Shown here: in pieces, positions 19,116-29,246 of the stretch
How positions within the stretch are numbered: the stretch's first letter is position 1
How the letters are laid out: every line of letters begins with the position of its first letter
From: Antarcticibacterium sp. 1MA-6-2
Lineage (GTDB): Bacteria; Bacteroidota; Bacteroidia; Flavobacteriales; Flavobacteriaceae
Assembly (NCBI RefSeq): GCF_021535135.1
Contig: NZ_CP091036.1
Span: forward strand, 2,666,001 to 2,730,000
Length of the DNA: 64,000 nucleotides
Direction of reading: 5' to 3'
Program-made: the position numbers and the translations under genes
Notes under the pieces: model-generated
Told to the model about the DNA's origin: nothing
The model's database searches: none
The model's input: only the letters and a program-made list of their open reading frames with translations

Positions 19116-20387
19116 TCAAAGATAAGGAATAAGATTTTTTCTTCAGGGTAAATTCTCTGCTGTTGCGGGCTTTAACTTCAGCCTGATCTCACGGTTCAGG
19201 AAATAACCCGTTATTATTGTCGAAAGAACATCAGCAATAGGAAATGCAATCCAGACCCCAATTTCACCAAAATAATGCGGCAGGATCAAAACAAGCGGAA
19301 TAAAAATGAAGCCCTGCCTTGAAAGCGTTAGCAATAGTGCGGGAACCGCTTTTCCTATAGACTGAAAATATGCCGATCCTATTAATTGTAGTGCCACAAT
19401 GGGTGTTGCAGCAAACACCCATCTCATAGCTTCGGGAGTGGCTGAGTTTACCACAGGATTATCAGTAAAAACTGCTACAATTTCTTCAGAAAAGATCATG
19501 ATTAACACAAAAACTACAAAACCAAGAATACTTGCATAAAGGACTGCCGTATTTATGCTTTTCCTTACTCGCTGCCAATTCTCTGCACCGTAATTATATC
19601 CCGCAATAGGTAAAAAACCTTGTGTGACGCCCAATACAGGGAAAAGCGCAAACATTAACATTCGTCCAATAATTGCATAAACTGTAACAGAATCTTCACC
19701 TCCCAGATCATATAGAATATTGTTCATTAGTAAGTAGGTAATACTTACTACAGCCTGCCTTGCAAGAGTAACAAATCCAAGGGAGGAAGTCTCTTTTAGA
19801 ATGGGCCAATTGAAGCCAAGGTGGGACCAGTTTATCTTTAATTCAGAATTTTCAGAATAAAAGAACCAGATGACATACACCAGGCAAAGAAAATAGGATA
19901 TTGTAGTCGCCCATGCCGCACCATACATTCCCATATCTAAATGATTAATAAGAATATAATCCAGCACAAGATTACCTACAGAAGGAATAATCATCGCGGT
20001 CATGGCGAATTTTGGCTTTCCTTCTGCCCTTATTACACTATTACCCATCATGCAAAGAGCGAGTAGGGGAACTCCATAGAGAACTATAGTGTAATAAACT
20101 TTAGCAGGTTCAAAGATATCTCCTTTTCCCCCGAAGGTCGGGATTAACGAATCCACGAAAAGCAGACCCAGGAATACCATCGTAAAAGTGAAAAGAAGTG
20201 TAAGGGAAATTTGATTACCGAAAGTCTTAAGAGCCTTTTTCTTATCTCCGCCTCCCAGGGCACGGGAAATAATTGATGATCCACCAATGCCAATTGCCAT
20301 ACCCAGTGCGGCAATAAAAAAAGGTACTGCGATAAAAAACAATCTTTTTTTTGTTTTTTTACATGGAGTACGTGGCATTGTTGAAAT

Positions 20388-20415
20388 GGAACAACTCTTA
20401 AAAAGGAGTTGTTTC
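20388..20415. repeat. Inverted repeat in the IS110 3' non-coding end
   Basis: GGAACAACTC and GAGTTGTTTCC flank a TTAAAAAG spacer and form a hairpin just downstream of the transposase stop. It could be a terminator protecting the element or part of the recombination end. Confidence 0.5.
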
Positions 20416-20449
20416 CAATCCAACAAGCACAACACCAAAATCATTATTT

Positions 20450-21457
20450 CTAATCTGAAAATAAATAATCTGGATTATACTCTGATCCATTTTTCCAAAT
20501 CGTATAGATAAGCACTAGTAGTTTTCTTGCCACTGCAGTCACTGCAATCTTTTTTATGGATTTCTTCTCTGACAAGCGATTATAGAATATTTTCAGGTTT
20601 GGATTATGTTGTAGGGAAGATAATGCGGGCATATAGAGTGCAGATCTTATAAAACTGTTCCCCTTTTTACTTATGGTCGTCTTTCCAGCGTAAAGACCTG
20701 ACTGCCGATGCTGTATGTCAAATCCACAATAGCTTACCAATTGTTTGGAATTGCGTACGAGCGCAAAAGCATTCGTCTCGCCCAAAATACAAGCGATGGT
20801 CATGAACCCTACTCCTGGTATGGTCTCCATCTTTCTGATCCGTTCGTCCAGAATGCTATCTTTTCTAACAACTAGCTTGATCTCAGATTCCACCTGTGAA
20901 ATCTGCTTTTCCAGTAATTGGATTTGTTGTTTAAGTCTCTTACCAACTGTGGGGGGACATTTATGAGAATTGTCCTTTGCATGCAGTTGATTTTTGGTCA
21001 TAGTAAGTTTGGCCTTAAGGCTACGGTAATCCCTTGTTAGGATCTTTAAAGTTCTCATTTGAAGGGAGGGAATTTCCCAATGATCCAATTTCCTTTCCAA
21101 GCCCATCCTGCACAAAAGCTTAGCATCCACACTATCGGTCTTTGTCTTTATGTTATGGCTCTTGGCAAAGTAGTTTACTTTGTTGGGAAGTACTACCGAT
21201 AAGTAAAAATCCCTCTCTTGAAGCCAATAAGCCAAATTTTCATAATAGACACCAGTGGCTTCCATCACAAAAAAAATTTCTGCAGGATCTTTTTTCTTCT
21301 TCAACCATTCCAGTAGTTTTTTAAAACCTTTAAGGTCATTTGTAAACTTCTGCACCTTAGAAAATTGTAATTCACCGAATTCGGAATACAAACCATAGGA
21401 GCATTCAAGGGAATCTTTTGATACATCAATTCCCACACAAAATTGTACTGTATTCAT
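20450..21457 (-). CDS. IS110-family DEDD transposase (RNA-guided recombinase type)
   Basis: A 335-residue transposase. The N-terminal RuvC-like DEDD domain shows GIDVSKDSLE (D10), VMEATGVYYE, and TKTDSVDAKLL with paired aspartates near residue 110. The C-terminal Tnp-IS116/IS110 domain shows IPGVGFMTIACILGE, LVSYCGFDIQHRQSG and the serine-containing KKGNSFIRSALY. IS110 recombinases use a structured bridge RNA to pair donor and target DNA. The frame is intact, so the element may still be active. Confidence 0.93.
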   Translation of the reverse strand: MNTVQFCVGIDVSKDSLECSYGLYSEFGELQFSKVQKFTNDLKGFKKLLEWLKKKKDPAEIFFVMEATGVYYENLAYWLQERDFYLSVVLPNKVNYFAKSHNIKTKTDSVDAKLLCRMGLERKLDHWEIPSLQMRTLKILTRDYRSLKAKLTMTKNQLHAKDNSHKCPPTVGKRLKQQIQLLEKQISQVESEIKLVVRKDSILDERIRKMETIPGVGFMTIACILGETNAFALVRNSKQLVSYCGFDIQHRQSGLYAGKTTISKKGNSFIRSALYMPALSSLQHNPNLKIFYNRLSEKKSIKKIAVTAVARKLLVLIYTIWKNGSEYNPDYLFSD

Positions 21458-21687
21458 AATACTAGGATTTAATGAGGCAGGAAGCTTCTTATGATCTATT
21501 CTCGTCTTTACGCGGGATGCATAAAAGCTCCCTAAGTACTGCCCAGATTCTGAGAAACGAATGGGAACAGGGTATGTGTCTTTTTTACGGTATATCTCAC
21601 GGACTACCTGGTAACAGCTATATCTCCTATTCCCACTGCCTTTTTCTCCAAAGAAACTAAAAGAACCTTAATGAATTACAAACGTAC
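21458..21687 (-). ncRNA. Candidate bridge-RNA region in the IS110 5' non-coding end
   Basis: About 230 bases between the element end and the transposase start hold no gene but contain several short complementary segments. In IS110-group elements this left end is transcribed into the bridge RNA that carries target- and donor-binding loops. I infer the function from position and length only and have not folded it. The alternative, as in IS1111-type elements, is the 3' end, which is only about 125 bases here and holds a hairpin at 20388-20415. Confidence 0.45.
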
Positions 21688-21873
21688 GAGAAACAGGTAA
21701 TACTACGTTTATTGCTGCAATTGCAATAGAACCGATCCAGTTTCCAACAAAAATTGTATCAATTAAAATGTTCAGCGACATTACCAGGATACCAATAGAA
21801 GCAGGTACTGCCTGGTTTATAAGTAATTTACCTATGGGTTCCTTACCTAATGCTGCCGCATCCCGATTAGCCA

Positions 21874-22908
21874 TTATGCCTCTACGGGATTGGAGAAAGC
21901 CCATTCATCAATCCATCGAGCAAGAACTTTAGACCAGTCATCCCTGTCATTCAAACACGGCACGACCGTAAATTTCTCACCTCCCACTTCGTGGAAAATC
22001 TCCTCTCCTTCCATAGCAATTTCTTCAAGAGTCTCAAGGCAATCACTTACAAATGCAGGGGTAACTATGGCCAGCTTTTTCATGCCCTGTTTTCCAAAAC
22101 GTTCTATAGTCCTGTCTGTATAAGGTTGTAACCATGGATCAAATCCTAATCTTGATTGAAAGGAAACGCTGTAAGAATTCTGCTTTAATTCCAGATATTC
22201 GGCTACCAGGCGTGTAGTTTCATAACATTGATGCCTGTAGCAAAATTGATGTGCGGCCGAAGGTGTCTTACAGCAGTTGCCATCAATTTGACAATGAGAT
22301 TTAGTGATATCGCTTTTCCTTATGTGTCTCTCCGGGACGCCGTGGTAAGAGAATAGCAAATGCTGAAAATCGACTCCTTTCAATTTCTCTTCAATACTGT
22401 TCGCCAGTACCCTGATGTAGTCGGGATGATTGTAAAAAGCCGGAACAGAAGTAAAGCTCATTTGAGGAAAAAATTCCTTTCGTAGTTTTTCTGCAAGTAC
22501 AAGTATAGTTTCGGTTGTTGCCATTGCAAACTGCGGATAAAGCGGAAAAATAAGAACTTTATCTACTCCCTTATCGTGCAACTCCTGAAGACCGGATTTT
22601 ATATTTGGTTTTCCATACCGCATAGCCAGCGAAACAGGAATAGAGGTGAATTTGTCTATTTTCTCCCGAAGCCTTTTTGATAAAACTATCAACGGAGATC
22701 CTTCATCCCACCAGATCTTTTGGTAAGCTTCAGCAGATTTTTTAGGACGGGTGTTTAGGATTATGCCTCTCACCAATAAATTTCTCGCCCATAACGGCAC
22801 ATCTATTACCCTCTCATCCATCAAAAATTCGTCGAGGTATTTTTTCACATCCTTAGGATCTGTACTATCGGGAGATCCAAGGTTAACCAACAACACACCT
22901 TTACTCAT
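21874..22908 (-). CDS. hemH: Ferrochelatase
   Basis: Inserts Fe2+ into protoporphyrin IX to give protohaem. The 344-residue protein shows the N-terminal GVLLVNLGSPDST, the WWDEGSPL motif near residue 68, the catalytic-His region LLFSYHGVPERHIRK near residue 190 and the C-terminal VTPAFVSDCLETLEE motif with the conserved Glu residues. Extra cysteines (CQIDGNCCKT) are present in the middle. It is on the reverse strand, opposite to the hemA-hemB run, with the ThuA gene upstream. Its 3' end overlaps the MATE gene start. Confidence 0.95.
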   Translation of the reverse strand: MSKGVLLVNLGSPDSTDPKDVKKYLDEFLMDERVIDVPLWARNLLVRGIILNTRPKKSAEAYQKIWWDEGSPLIVLSKRLREKIDKFTSIPVSLAMRYGKPNIKSGLQELHDKGVDKVLIFPLYPQFAMATTETILVLAEKLRKEFFPQMSFTSVPAFYNHPDYIRVLANSIEEKLKGVDFQHLLFSYHGVPERHIRKSDITKSHCQIDGNCCKTPSAAHQFCYRHQCYETTRLVAEYLELKQNSYSVSFQSRLGFDPWLQPYTDRTIERFGKQGMKKLAIVTPAFVSDCLETLEEIAMEGEEIFHEVGGEKFTVVPCLNDRDDWSKVLARWIDEWAFSNPVEA

Positions 22909-23000
22909 AATTTTTCTTTTTCAACTCAAAAATAGCAATATTACCTGCGGCGGAGGGAAAGCAGGTATTATTCTTTCTTATTACAGAATAGAACAAAAGT

Positions 23001-23728
23001 TTATTCTGGCTTTTCCAAAGCGAATAAAATACATTGAAGTATGTGCTCCACAAAAAGCGGTTCTCCGTAAGATTGTATAGTGTGGCCGCCACTTAGGTAT
23101 AGATGGTTTTTCCCCCTCCTTCAAGTTCTTTATACCACGCTATAGGATGGTCATCACCATTCGTGCCTCCTTTATAGGTAGACTCATCCAGCTTCATTAA
23201 AACCTGCATTTCAGGATTGATATTTTTGTAGTTATACCATTCATCATGCCTTCTCCAGGTGTGTGGCAGGTGTTTTACAGTAGGATGCTCCGACATTACC
23301 ACATTTACCTCTGCCCATTGATTTTCGGGATGGCCATTAAAATAGGCCCCAACCAGCTGTCCATACCATTCCCAATCATACTCAGTATCAGCGGCAGCGT
23401 GTATTCCAAAGAAATTACCTCCTTCATTTATGTAATTCTTAAACGCCTCTTGCTGTTTTTCATCCAATACATTCCCCGTAGTATTTAGAAAAATAACCAG
23501 GTCAAAAGTCTCCAGTTCCTCTTCATTGAAAGTGTCGGCTTTATCTGTAACAACAACGGCGAATCCATTGTCTTCTCCAAGATCCTGTATAGCCTGGTAG
23601 CCTGCAGGAATGGATTCGTGCCAGAAACCAACTGTTTTATGAAAAACGAGAACTTGTTGATCCTGAGCCTGTATTGGGAGAATTGCAAAAAGAAAGCAAC
23701 ACATCAGGAAATTTAGAATTGTCTTCAT
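23001..23728 (-). CDS. ThuA-domain secreted protein (frame broken at 23091-23098)
   Basis: A trehalose-utilisation (ThuA) type glutamine-amidotransferase-like fold with a signal peptide ending IQAQ. Motifs: VLVFHKTVGFWHESIPAG near residue 27, FLNTTGNVL, GIHAAADTEYDWEWYGQLVGAYFNGHP, and HDEWYNYKN. The frame stops after GGGKTIYT; the typical tail GGGHT...YGEPLFVEHILQCILFAL resumes two bases out of phase. ACCGGT at this point restores it. The corrected length is about 241 residues. ThuA proteins are thought to act on sugars; why one sits between hemH and the regulator is unclear. Confidence 0.83.
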
Positions 23729-23737
23729 ATGAATACT

Positions 23738-24637
23738 TTAAGTTGTGGGATGTAATGACATTATATATTTTTTGGGAGTAGTCCCGAATTTTTTTCTGAA
23801 GGAAGCAATAAAGTGGCTGGAAGTGCTGTATCCTACTTTAAGCCCAACTTCATTTACATTATACTCCCCACTATCCAGAAGCTGTCTTGCATATTCCATT
23901 TTATAGTCAAATAAAAAGCTGTAAACCGAGTCGCCATATATTTGCTTAAAACCTTCTTTTAGTTTTTTAAGGCTTAATCCAATTTCCTCTGATAGCTCCT
24001 GAAGTCCAGGTGGTTCAGCCATCCGGTTGATGACAATATCTTTTGCTTTCCTTATTTTCAGAATATTTTCCTCATCACTCAGGAAAGGACATTGTTCAAC
24101 ATCGGCATCACCTGTCCTGTTGAACTGTAAACTCAAAAGCTCATATGCTTTTGCTTTAAAATATAAAGATTTAATAGTAGGCATGAGGTTGAAGTTCATC
24201 AACTGATTAAGAACAATAGCCATCGAGGGTGAAATATTCCCATCCTGATAATACTTTTTGTCCTTGCTCTCCAGACTTAAGAATGGAATATATTTCGCTT
24301 CCTGTGAAAAAAGAGAATGAAACTTTTCTATGGAAACGACAAGAGAGATAAGCCAGGAAGCTAGTTTTAGCTCCACATTAAGTGGAAGATCCTGTTTGGG
24401 ATTATATAAAAGCAATGAGCGATCCTCCTCCAATGGTACGCTATAGCTACCGTTATTATAAAGAAATTTACTTCGCCCCTTTACACTAAAATGAAATTGA
24501 ATGTAAGAACTATCTATTGCGCGGGAGCTAAATTGAGGGTCCTGAGTGTCGTTTTGAAATTTGAGAATGTAAAAACCATCTTCAATTTTTGTTTCATCAA
24601 CAAACCTTCCAGCGATATTTTCTTCTTTCGTTTTCAT
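23738..24637 (-). CDS. AraC-family transcriptional regulator divergent from hemA
   Basis: A 299-residue regulator with an N-terminal ligand or interaction domain and a C-terminal AraC/XylS double helix-turn-helix (about residues 200-295: LQELSEEIGLSLKKLKEGFK and VNEVGLKVGYSTSSHFIASF, then KKFGTTPKKY). It is transcribed away from hemA, from a -7 element at 24702-24709, with a 197-bp shared intergenic region. Position suggests control of the haem genes or of the ThuA/hemH side; no direct evidence. An AraC gene next to hemA recurs in Flavobacteriaceae, as I recall. Confidence 0.88.
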   Translation of the reverse strand: MKTKEENIAGRFVDETKIEDGFYILKFQNDTQDPQFSSRAIDSSYIQFHFSVKGRSKFLYNNGSYSVPLEEDRSLLLYNPKQDLPLNVELKLASWLISLVVSIEKFHSLFSQEAKYIPFLSLESKDKKYYQDGNISPSMAIVLNQLMNFNLMPTIKSLYFKAKAYELLSLQFNRTGDADVEQCPFLSDEENILKIRKAKDIVINRMAEPPGLQELSEEIGLSLKKLKEGFKQIYGDSVYSFLFDYKMEYARQLLDSGEYNVNEVGLKVGYSTSSHFIASFRKKFGTTPKKYIMSLHPTT

Positions 24638-24701
24638 GGGAGATTTTTCATTCTATTTAGAATAAATCTAAACAAGCCTCTGTGAGGCATAGTCAATACT
24701 A

Positions 24702-24709
24702 CAAAAGTA
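24702..24709 (-). promoter_or_regulatory. -7 promoter element for the AraC-family gene
   Basis: TACTTTTG on the reverse strand matches TAnnTTTG and lies about 65 bases upstream of the AraC-family start, facing away from hemA. Confidence 0.5.
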
Positions 24710-24803
24710 GCGATTTTAGGGAAAACGCAGGAGGAAATATGATAATTATCAGGAAACGACACATTTAGTACTTACAGCGTTGTTTTTTAATTTATCAATG
24801 TCT

Positions 24804-24811
24804 TACTTTTG
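24804..24811 (+). promoter_or_regulatory. -7 promoter element for hemA
   Basis: TACTTTTG matches TAnnTTTG, with a -33-like TTG near 24779 and the hemA ATG 24 bases downstream. It should drive the hemA-to-hemB transcription unit. Confidence 0.6.
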
Positions 24812-24834
24812 CCAAAGAATTCCTAAATCTGTTC

Positions 24835-26087
24835 ATGGAAAATCATATTTCAAGAGGAAAACATTTTTACAGCATTGGCCTAAGCTATAAGAAAGCCGAT
24901 GCAGTTACACGTGGACATTTCTCGCTTACAGAAGAAGCAAAGACAAATGTACTGGAACAGGCAAAAGCTGAAGGTATTGAAGGTTTGCTGGTAACGTCTA
25001 CCTGTAATCGTACCGAATTATACGGATTTGCACAACACCCATTTCAGCTTATAAAATTACTTTGTGAGCACACCCATGGCACTGTAGAAGAATTTGAAAA
25101 GGTAGCCTACGTATATAAGAATAAAGAAGCTATATCTCATCTGTTCCGCGTTGGTACGGGTTTAGATAGCCAGATCCTTGGAGATTTTGAAATAATTAGC
25201 CAATTAAAGAACGGCTTTCAAAAATCAAAAGCTCACGATATCGCTAATCCTTTTCTTGAAAGACTTGTAAATGCAGTGATCCAGGCAAGTAAACGTATAA
25301 AGAACGAGACTCAAATTTCTTCAGGAGCAACCTCAGTAAGTTTTGCTTCTGTTCAGTATATATTAAAGGAAGTAGAAAATGTTTCAGCAAAGAACATTTT
25401 GCTTTTTGGTACTAGTAAGATTGGCCGCAATACCTGTGAAAATCTTGTGAAGCACACAAAAAACACTCACATTACCCTTATAAACAGGACCAAGGATAAA
25501 GCTGAAAAGATTGCTTAGTAAGTTTAATTTAAGAGTAAAGGATTATACCGATTTGCAGGAAGAAATCCGACAGGCCGATATTCTCATCGTTGCCACTAAG
25601 CGCTCAAAATCCCACAATTACAAAAGAATTGATCTACGCAAAAAAAGATCTTCTAATTCTGGATCTTTCTATACCCAAGAACGTTGCAGATGATGTAACT
25701 GAGCTTAAAAATGTTAAGCTATTGCATTTAGATCATCTTGCCCAAATGACAGATGAAACTCTTGAACGCAGGAAGCAATCCATCCCACAAGCACAGGAGA
25801 TCATTGCAGAAGTAGAAGGTGAATTTACCAAGTGGCTTGAAACCAGAAAATTTGCTCCTACTATAAAAGCTTTAAAAAAGAAGCTAAAGACGATGAAGGA
25901 TGCCGAGCTGGATTTTCAAAGAAAGAAAATCGCGAACTTTAATGATGAGCAGGCAGAGATCGTGAGCAACAGGATCATTCAAAAAATCATGAATCATTTT
26001 GCCAACCACCTTAAAGATGATTCTAATACAACAGATGAAAGCCTGGAACTTATCCAGAAGGTTTTTCAGCTGGAAGAAACTCATTAA
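24835..26087 (+). CDS. hemA: Glutamyl-tRNA reductase (two frame breaks)
   Basis: Catalyses the first committed step of C5-pathway haem synthesis, reducing Glu-tRNA to glutamate-1-semialdehyde. The catalytic Cys is C57 in VTSTCNRTELYG; RVGTGLDSQILGDFEI and the Rossmann motif LLFGTSKIGRNTCENL follow. Two frame breaks occur: 25513-25519 (GCTTAGT, where IA-G-KFNL needs GCCGGT) and 25595-25601 (ACTAAGC, where VAT-G-AQNPT needs ACCGGC). Removing one base at each gives 416 residues, normal for the family. The stop overlaps the hemC start by one base. Confidence 0.94.
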
Positions 26088-27004
26088 TGAACAGGGTAAT
26101 AAAAATTGGTACACGGGATAGCGAGCTTGCTCTTTGGCAGGCAAATACTGTTAAAACCGCCCTTGAAAAATTAGGCCACCAGGCTGAGCTCGTGCTTAGT
26201 AAAATCTGAAGGTGATCTTAACCTGGACCAACCGCTGTATGAAATGGGAATAACGGGTATTTTTACCAAAACCCTTGATATTGCCATGCTCACTTAAGCA
26301 ATATTGATATTGCCGTGCATTCCATGAAAGATGTACCTACTTCTCTTCCTAAAGGTATTGTAGAAGCAGCGGTAATTAAAAGAGCAAATACCACGGATAT
26401 ATTACTTCATAAAGGTCTTGATTTCTTAGATTCTGAAGAGGGAATCATTGCTACAGGAAGTCTGCGCCGTAAAGCTCAGTGGTTAAATAGATACCCGGGG
26501 CATAGCGTTGTGGATCTCCGCGGAAATGTAAACACCAGGATGAAAAAGCTGAAAGACAGTAATTGGAACGGTGCTATTTTTGCCGCGGCAGGACTGGAGC
26601 GTTTAAACCTAAAACCTGAAGATAATTTACCCTTAGGCTGGATGTTGCTTGCTGCTGCACAGGGCGCGATGCTGGTTGTCGCAAAAGAAGAAGATGAATA
26701 CTGCCGGGAAACGCTTGCAGCTTTAAATCATAAAGAAACCGGGATCTGCGTTCATATAGAGCGGGAATTTCTTAAGTTTCTCGAAGGTGGTTGTACTGCA
26801 CCAATTGGTGCTTTAGCCACCATTGAAGACCAAACCGTACATTTTTCCGGAGCCTTATTCAGCCTGGACGGAAAGCAGAAAATTGAAGTGCAGAAAAATA
26901 TTGAGGTGAAATACCTTGATTCCTTTGGTAAAAAATGTGCCGAGGAAGTCCTGAAAAATGGTGGTGTGGATCTAATGAAGGATTTCCGAAAAGTGACAAA
27001 ATAA
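26087..27004 (+). CDS. hemC: Hydroxymethylbilane synthase (two frame breaks)
   Basis: Polymerises four porphobilinogen molecules into hydroxymethylbilane. Motifs: KIGTRDSELALWQA at the N-terminus, IDIAVHSMKDVPT, GSLRRKAQWL, DLRGNVNTRM and the dipyrromethane cofactor Cys at about residue 235 in EGGCTAPIGA. Breaks at 26194-26200 (GCTTAGT; ELV-P-VKSEGD needs GCCGGT) and 26292-26299 (ACTTAAGC; MLT-G-NID needs ACCGGC). Corrected length is 304 residues. Start ATG at 26087 overlaps the hemA stop (TAATG). Confidence 0.94.
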
Positions 27005-27008
27005 AATT

Positions 27009-27701
27009 ATGTCTACTGTACTTTCTACAAAGAAATTAACTCCTTCCCAAAAGCAACTTTTGCTAAACAGCGGTCTGGGATTTGTAGAATATGATGCTAT
27101 AATAATAGATATTTTGAATTTTACTGCAGAAATAAATCCCGGAGATAACCTCATCATTACCAGTAAAAATGCAGTCAAGGCTCTTCTAAAGAAAAAATCT
27201 CCTGATGAGCTTACCGACGTGAAATTCTTTTGCGTGGGAGAAAAAACGTCAGAATTGTTAGAAAGCAGAGGGTTTGGAATTTCTGAAATGGCTAACTACG
27301 GGGTAGATCTTGCCCACATTATTATCTCTAATTACAGCAAAAGCTCTTTTACCTATCTCTGCGGAAGTATAAGAAGGGATGAACTTCCTCTCATCCTGAA
27401 GGATCATCAGGTGGATCTTAAGGAAGTAGAAGTATATTCAACTTCTCTAAATCTGCAGAAATTTCAGCAGAAATTTGAGGCCGTACTATTTTTCAGCCCC
27501 AGCGGAGTTGAAAGTTTTTGTTTTTCAAGTGAACTTAAAAATACTACCGCAATCTGTATAGGAAACACCACAGCTTCAGAAGCAGAAAAACACACAAAAA
27601 GTATTTTAATAGCTACCAAACCTACCGTTGAAAACGTAATTGTTCAGGCCGCAAAATTCTTCGGAAAAACTGCTTTAGGCGGTAAGGTTGAAAATATATG
27701 A
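27009..27701 (+). CDS. hemD: Uroporphyrinogen-III synthase
   Basis: Closes hydroxymethylbilane to uroporphyrinogen III with inversion of ring D. The 230-residue protein is weakly conserved, as is usual for HemD, but shows [13 protein letters not shown] near residue 53, [13 protein letters not shown], and a C-terminal [10 protein letters not shown] and [13 protein letters not shown], the typical two-lobe pattern. It lies 4 bases after hemC and its stop precedes the hemE ATG by one base, which confirms the role. Confidence 0.88.
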   Translation: MSTVLSTKKLTPSQKQLLLNSGLGFVEYDAIIIDILNFTAEINPGDNLIITSKNAVKALLKKKSPDELTDVKFFCVGEKTSELLESRGFGISEMANYGVDLAHIIISNYSKSSFTYLCGSIRRDELPLILKDHQVDLKEVEVYSTSLNLQKFQQKFEAVLFFSPSGVESFCFSSELKNTTAICIGNTTASEAEKHTKSILIATKPTVENVIVQAAKFFGKTALGGKVENI

Positions 27702-27702
27702 T

Positions 27703-28806
27703 ATGATAAAAAATGATCTATTCCTAAAAGCATTAAAAGGAGAAACTGTAGAACGTCCACTAGTTTGGATGATGCGCCAGGCCGGAAGATATTTGCCGGA
27801 TTTCATGAAATTGAAGGATAAATACGACTTCTTCACCCGTTGTCGCACTCCTGAACTGGCAACCGAAATTACCGTAATGCCAATTCACCAGGTAGGACCT
27901 GATGCAGCTATTTTATTCAGCGATATTCTGGTAGTGCCACAGGCAATGAATATTGAAGTTTTAATGAAGCCGGGACTGGGCCCTTTTCTTCCTAATCCTG
28001 TACGTACCTCAAATGATGTAGAAAAAGTTATTGTTCCCAATGTTGATGAAACATTAGGTTATGTTCTGGAAGCAATTAAAATGACGAAGAAAGAACTTAA
28101 TGATGAGGTTCCTTTAATTGGCTTTGCGGGATCTCCGTGGACAATTTTATGTTACGCTGTACAGGGACAGGGTTCTAAAAATTTTGACATCGCTAAGAAA
28201 TTCTGTTTTACAAATCCTAAAGCAGCTCACGAACTTCTTCAGAAAATAACAGATACCACTATAGCATATTTAAAAGCAAAAGTAGCTGCCGGAGTAGACG
28301 CTGTACAGGTTTTTGATTCCTGGGGCGGAATGCTTTCCCCTACAGATTATCACATATTCTCGTGGCAATATATTCAGCAGATCATTGATGCATTAAAAGA
28401 TGACATTCCTGTAATTGCTTTTGGGAAAGGCTGCTGGTTTGCCTACCGGGAAATGGCACAATCTGGAGCTTCGGCATTAGGAGTAGACTGGACTTGTTCT
28501 GCAAGAAATGCACGATACTTAACTGGAGGGGACATTACTCTACAGGGGAATTTTGATCCTGCCAGGTTGTATTCTCCACCTTCAGAAATAAGAAAAATGG
28601 TGCATCAAATGATAGATGAGTTTGGTAAGGATCGTTACATAGTAAACCTTGGCCACGGAATTTTACCCGACATTCCTGTAGAAAACGCCAGAGCCTTTGT
28701 TGACGCAGTGAAGGAATACTCAAGCCCCGATAAATGGCGATCGGGTCCGGGCTTAGAAGCCTTAGTTTTCGGCAATTGTTCAGGCTGTCGGGAATTTTTC
28801 TTCTAA
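27703..28806 (+). CDS. hemE: Uroporphyrinogen decarboxylase (3' end uncertain)
   Basis: Decarboxylates uroporphyrinogen III to coproporphyrinogen III. Motifs: [17 protein letters not shown] near residue 17, FSDILV with the catalytic Asp, GFAGSPWTI and [15 protein letters not shown] at the C-terminus. I start at ATG 27703, since the in-frame TTG at 27688 lies inside hemD. The open frame runs to 28806, about 25 residues longer than the usual 341-343, and overlaps the next gene. A scar GCCCCGAT at 28724-28731 in place of GCCGGT would give a normal end ...EYSSR, with TAA immediately before the next ATG at 28734. Confidence 0.93.
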   Translation: MIKNDLFLKALKGETVERPLVWMMRQAGRYLPDFMKLKDKYDFFTRCRTPELATEITVMPIHQVGPDAAILFSDILVVPQAMNIEVLMKPGLGPFLPNPVRTSNDVEKVIVPNVDETLGYVLEAIKMTKKELNDEVPLIGFAGSPWTILCYAVQGQGSKNFDIAKKFCFTNPKAAHELLQKITDTTIAYLKAKVAAGVDAVQVFDSWGGMLSPTDYHIFSWQYIQQIIDALKDDIPVIAFGKGCWFAYREMAQSGASALGVDWTCSARNARYLTGGDITLQGNFDPARLYSPPSEIRKMVHQMIDEFGKDRYIVNLGHGILPDIPVENARAFVDAVKEYSSPDKWRSGPGLEALVFGNCSGCREFFF

Positions 28807-29219
28807 AACCTCGTTACCTTATTCCCTCCTATAAAACCACAAAGGAAACAATTGTTCTTTGTAATAACCTTTTCGGTTATCAACATCATAGCAACAACAG
28901 GACTAACGCATTTCGCCACGCGCTCTGGAATTTTAAATTATGCCAGAGATGTTTAAAAACCGCAGGTTCTTCTGAAAAATCAGCTGTCTGGGCAAAAACT
29001 ATAACCGATTTACACGAAGAACTTTTGCCGAATGACGAGCTTTGTAATCAAATGGATCTTCACAATAATAGAATAGGTCGGGATCTGTTCAGAAAATTTT
29101 CGGAAATTAATTTTGACGTTATTTCCCATCTCATGCAAATGATGGAAACTGCAGAAAAGGTCGAAAATATAAAACAAGTAAAAGAAGCTGGTTCTAAACT
29201 AATATTCACCGAAAACTGA
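28734..29219 (+). CDS. DUF6973-like protein in the haem operon
   Basis: A 161-residue protein with an N-terminal helix ([20 protein letters not shown]) and a domain with [16 protein letters not shown] near residue 57, TDLHEELLP, and [13 protein letters not shown] near residue 113. The three His-containing motifs resemble DUF6973, a putative metal-binding or hydrolase domain. It is located between hemE and hemF and may start at ATG 28734 overlapping the long hemE reading. Function in haem synthesis is not established. The family name is from memory and should be taken as likely. Confidence 0.7.
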   Translation: MAIGSGLRSLSFRQLFRLSGIFLLKPRYLIPSYKTTKETIVLCNNLFGYQHHSNNRTNAFRHALWNFKLCQRCLKTAGSSEKSAVWAKTITDLHEELLPNDELCNQMDLHNNRIGRDLFRKFSEINFDVISHLMQMMETAEKVENIKQVKEAGSKLIFTEN

Positions 29220-29246
29220 AATTTTTGAACGCTAAAATTTTATACG

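Larger units (their letters stand above)
20325..21687 (-). mobile_element. IS110-family insertion sequence inside the MATE gene
   Basis: An element of about 1.36 kb carrying one DEDD transposase (20450-21457), with roughly 230 bases of non-coding DNA on the 5' side and 125 bases on the 3' side. Boundaries are inferred from where the MATE reading frame is lost and regained; no long terminal inverted repeats are evident, as expected for IS110 elements. The exact ends could be off by several bases. The longer 5' non-coding end is where IS110 elements encode their bridge RNA. Confidence 0.8.
19143..21904 (-). pseudogene. MATE-family efflux transporter interrupted by an IS110-type element
   Basis: The N-terminal part (21904 to about 21688) encodes GKLLINQAVPASIGILVMSLNILIDTIF and ends VVLPVS. 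The C-terminal part (about 20325 down to 19143) resumes FFIAALGMAIGIGGSSI and continues through the remaining MATE helices to the stop. The joined halves fit the continuous family sequence, so the IS110-family element between them inserted inside TM helix 2 or the following loop. The pump should be non-functional. The gene starts 31 bases inside the end of hemH, so the two overlap. Confidence 0.85.

Noticed and set aside
21118..21124. GCTTAGC in the IS110 transposase as a scar
   Set aside because: The reading frame is intact and the codons encode the family motif DAKLL, so the string is native.
27688..27702. TTG at 27688 as the hemE start
   Set aside because: It lies inside the hemD reading frame and adds non-conserved residues; ATG 27703 follows the hemD stop by one base.
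28750..28768. Two CTTAG strings after hemE as scars
   Set aside because: Their flanking bases do not match R...Y and the reading frame of the DUF6973-like gene runs through both without a problem.
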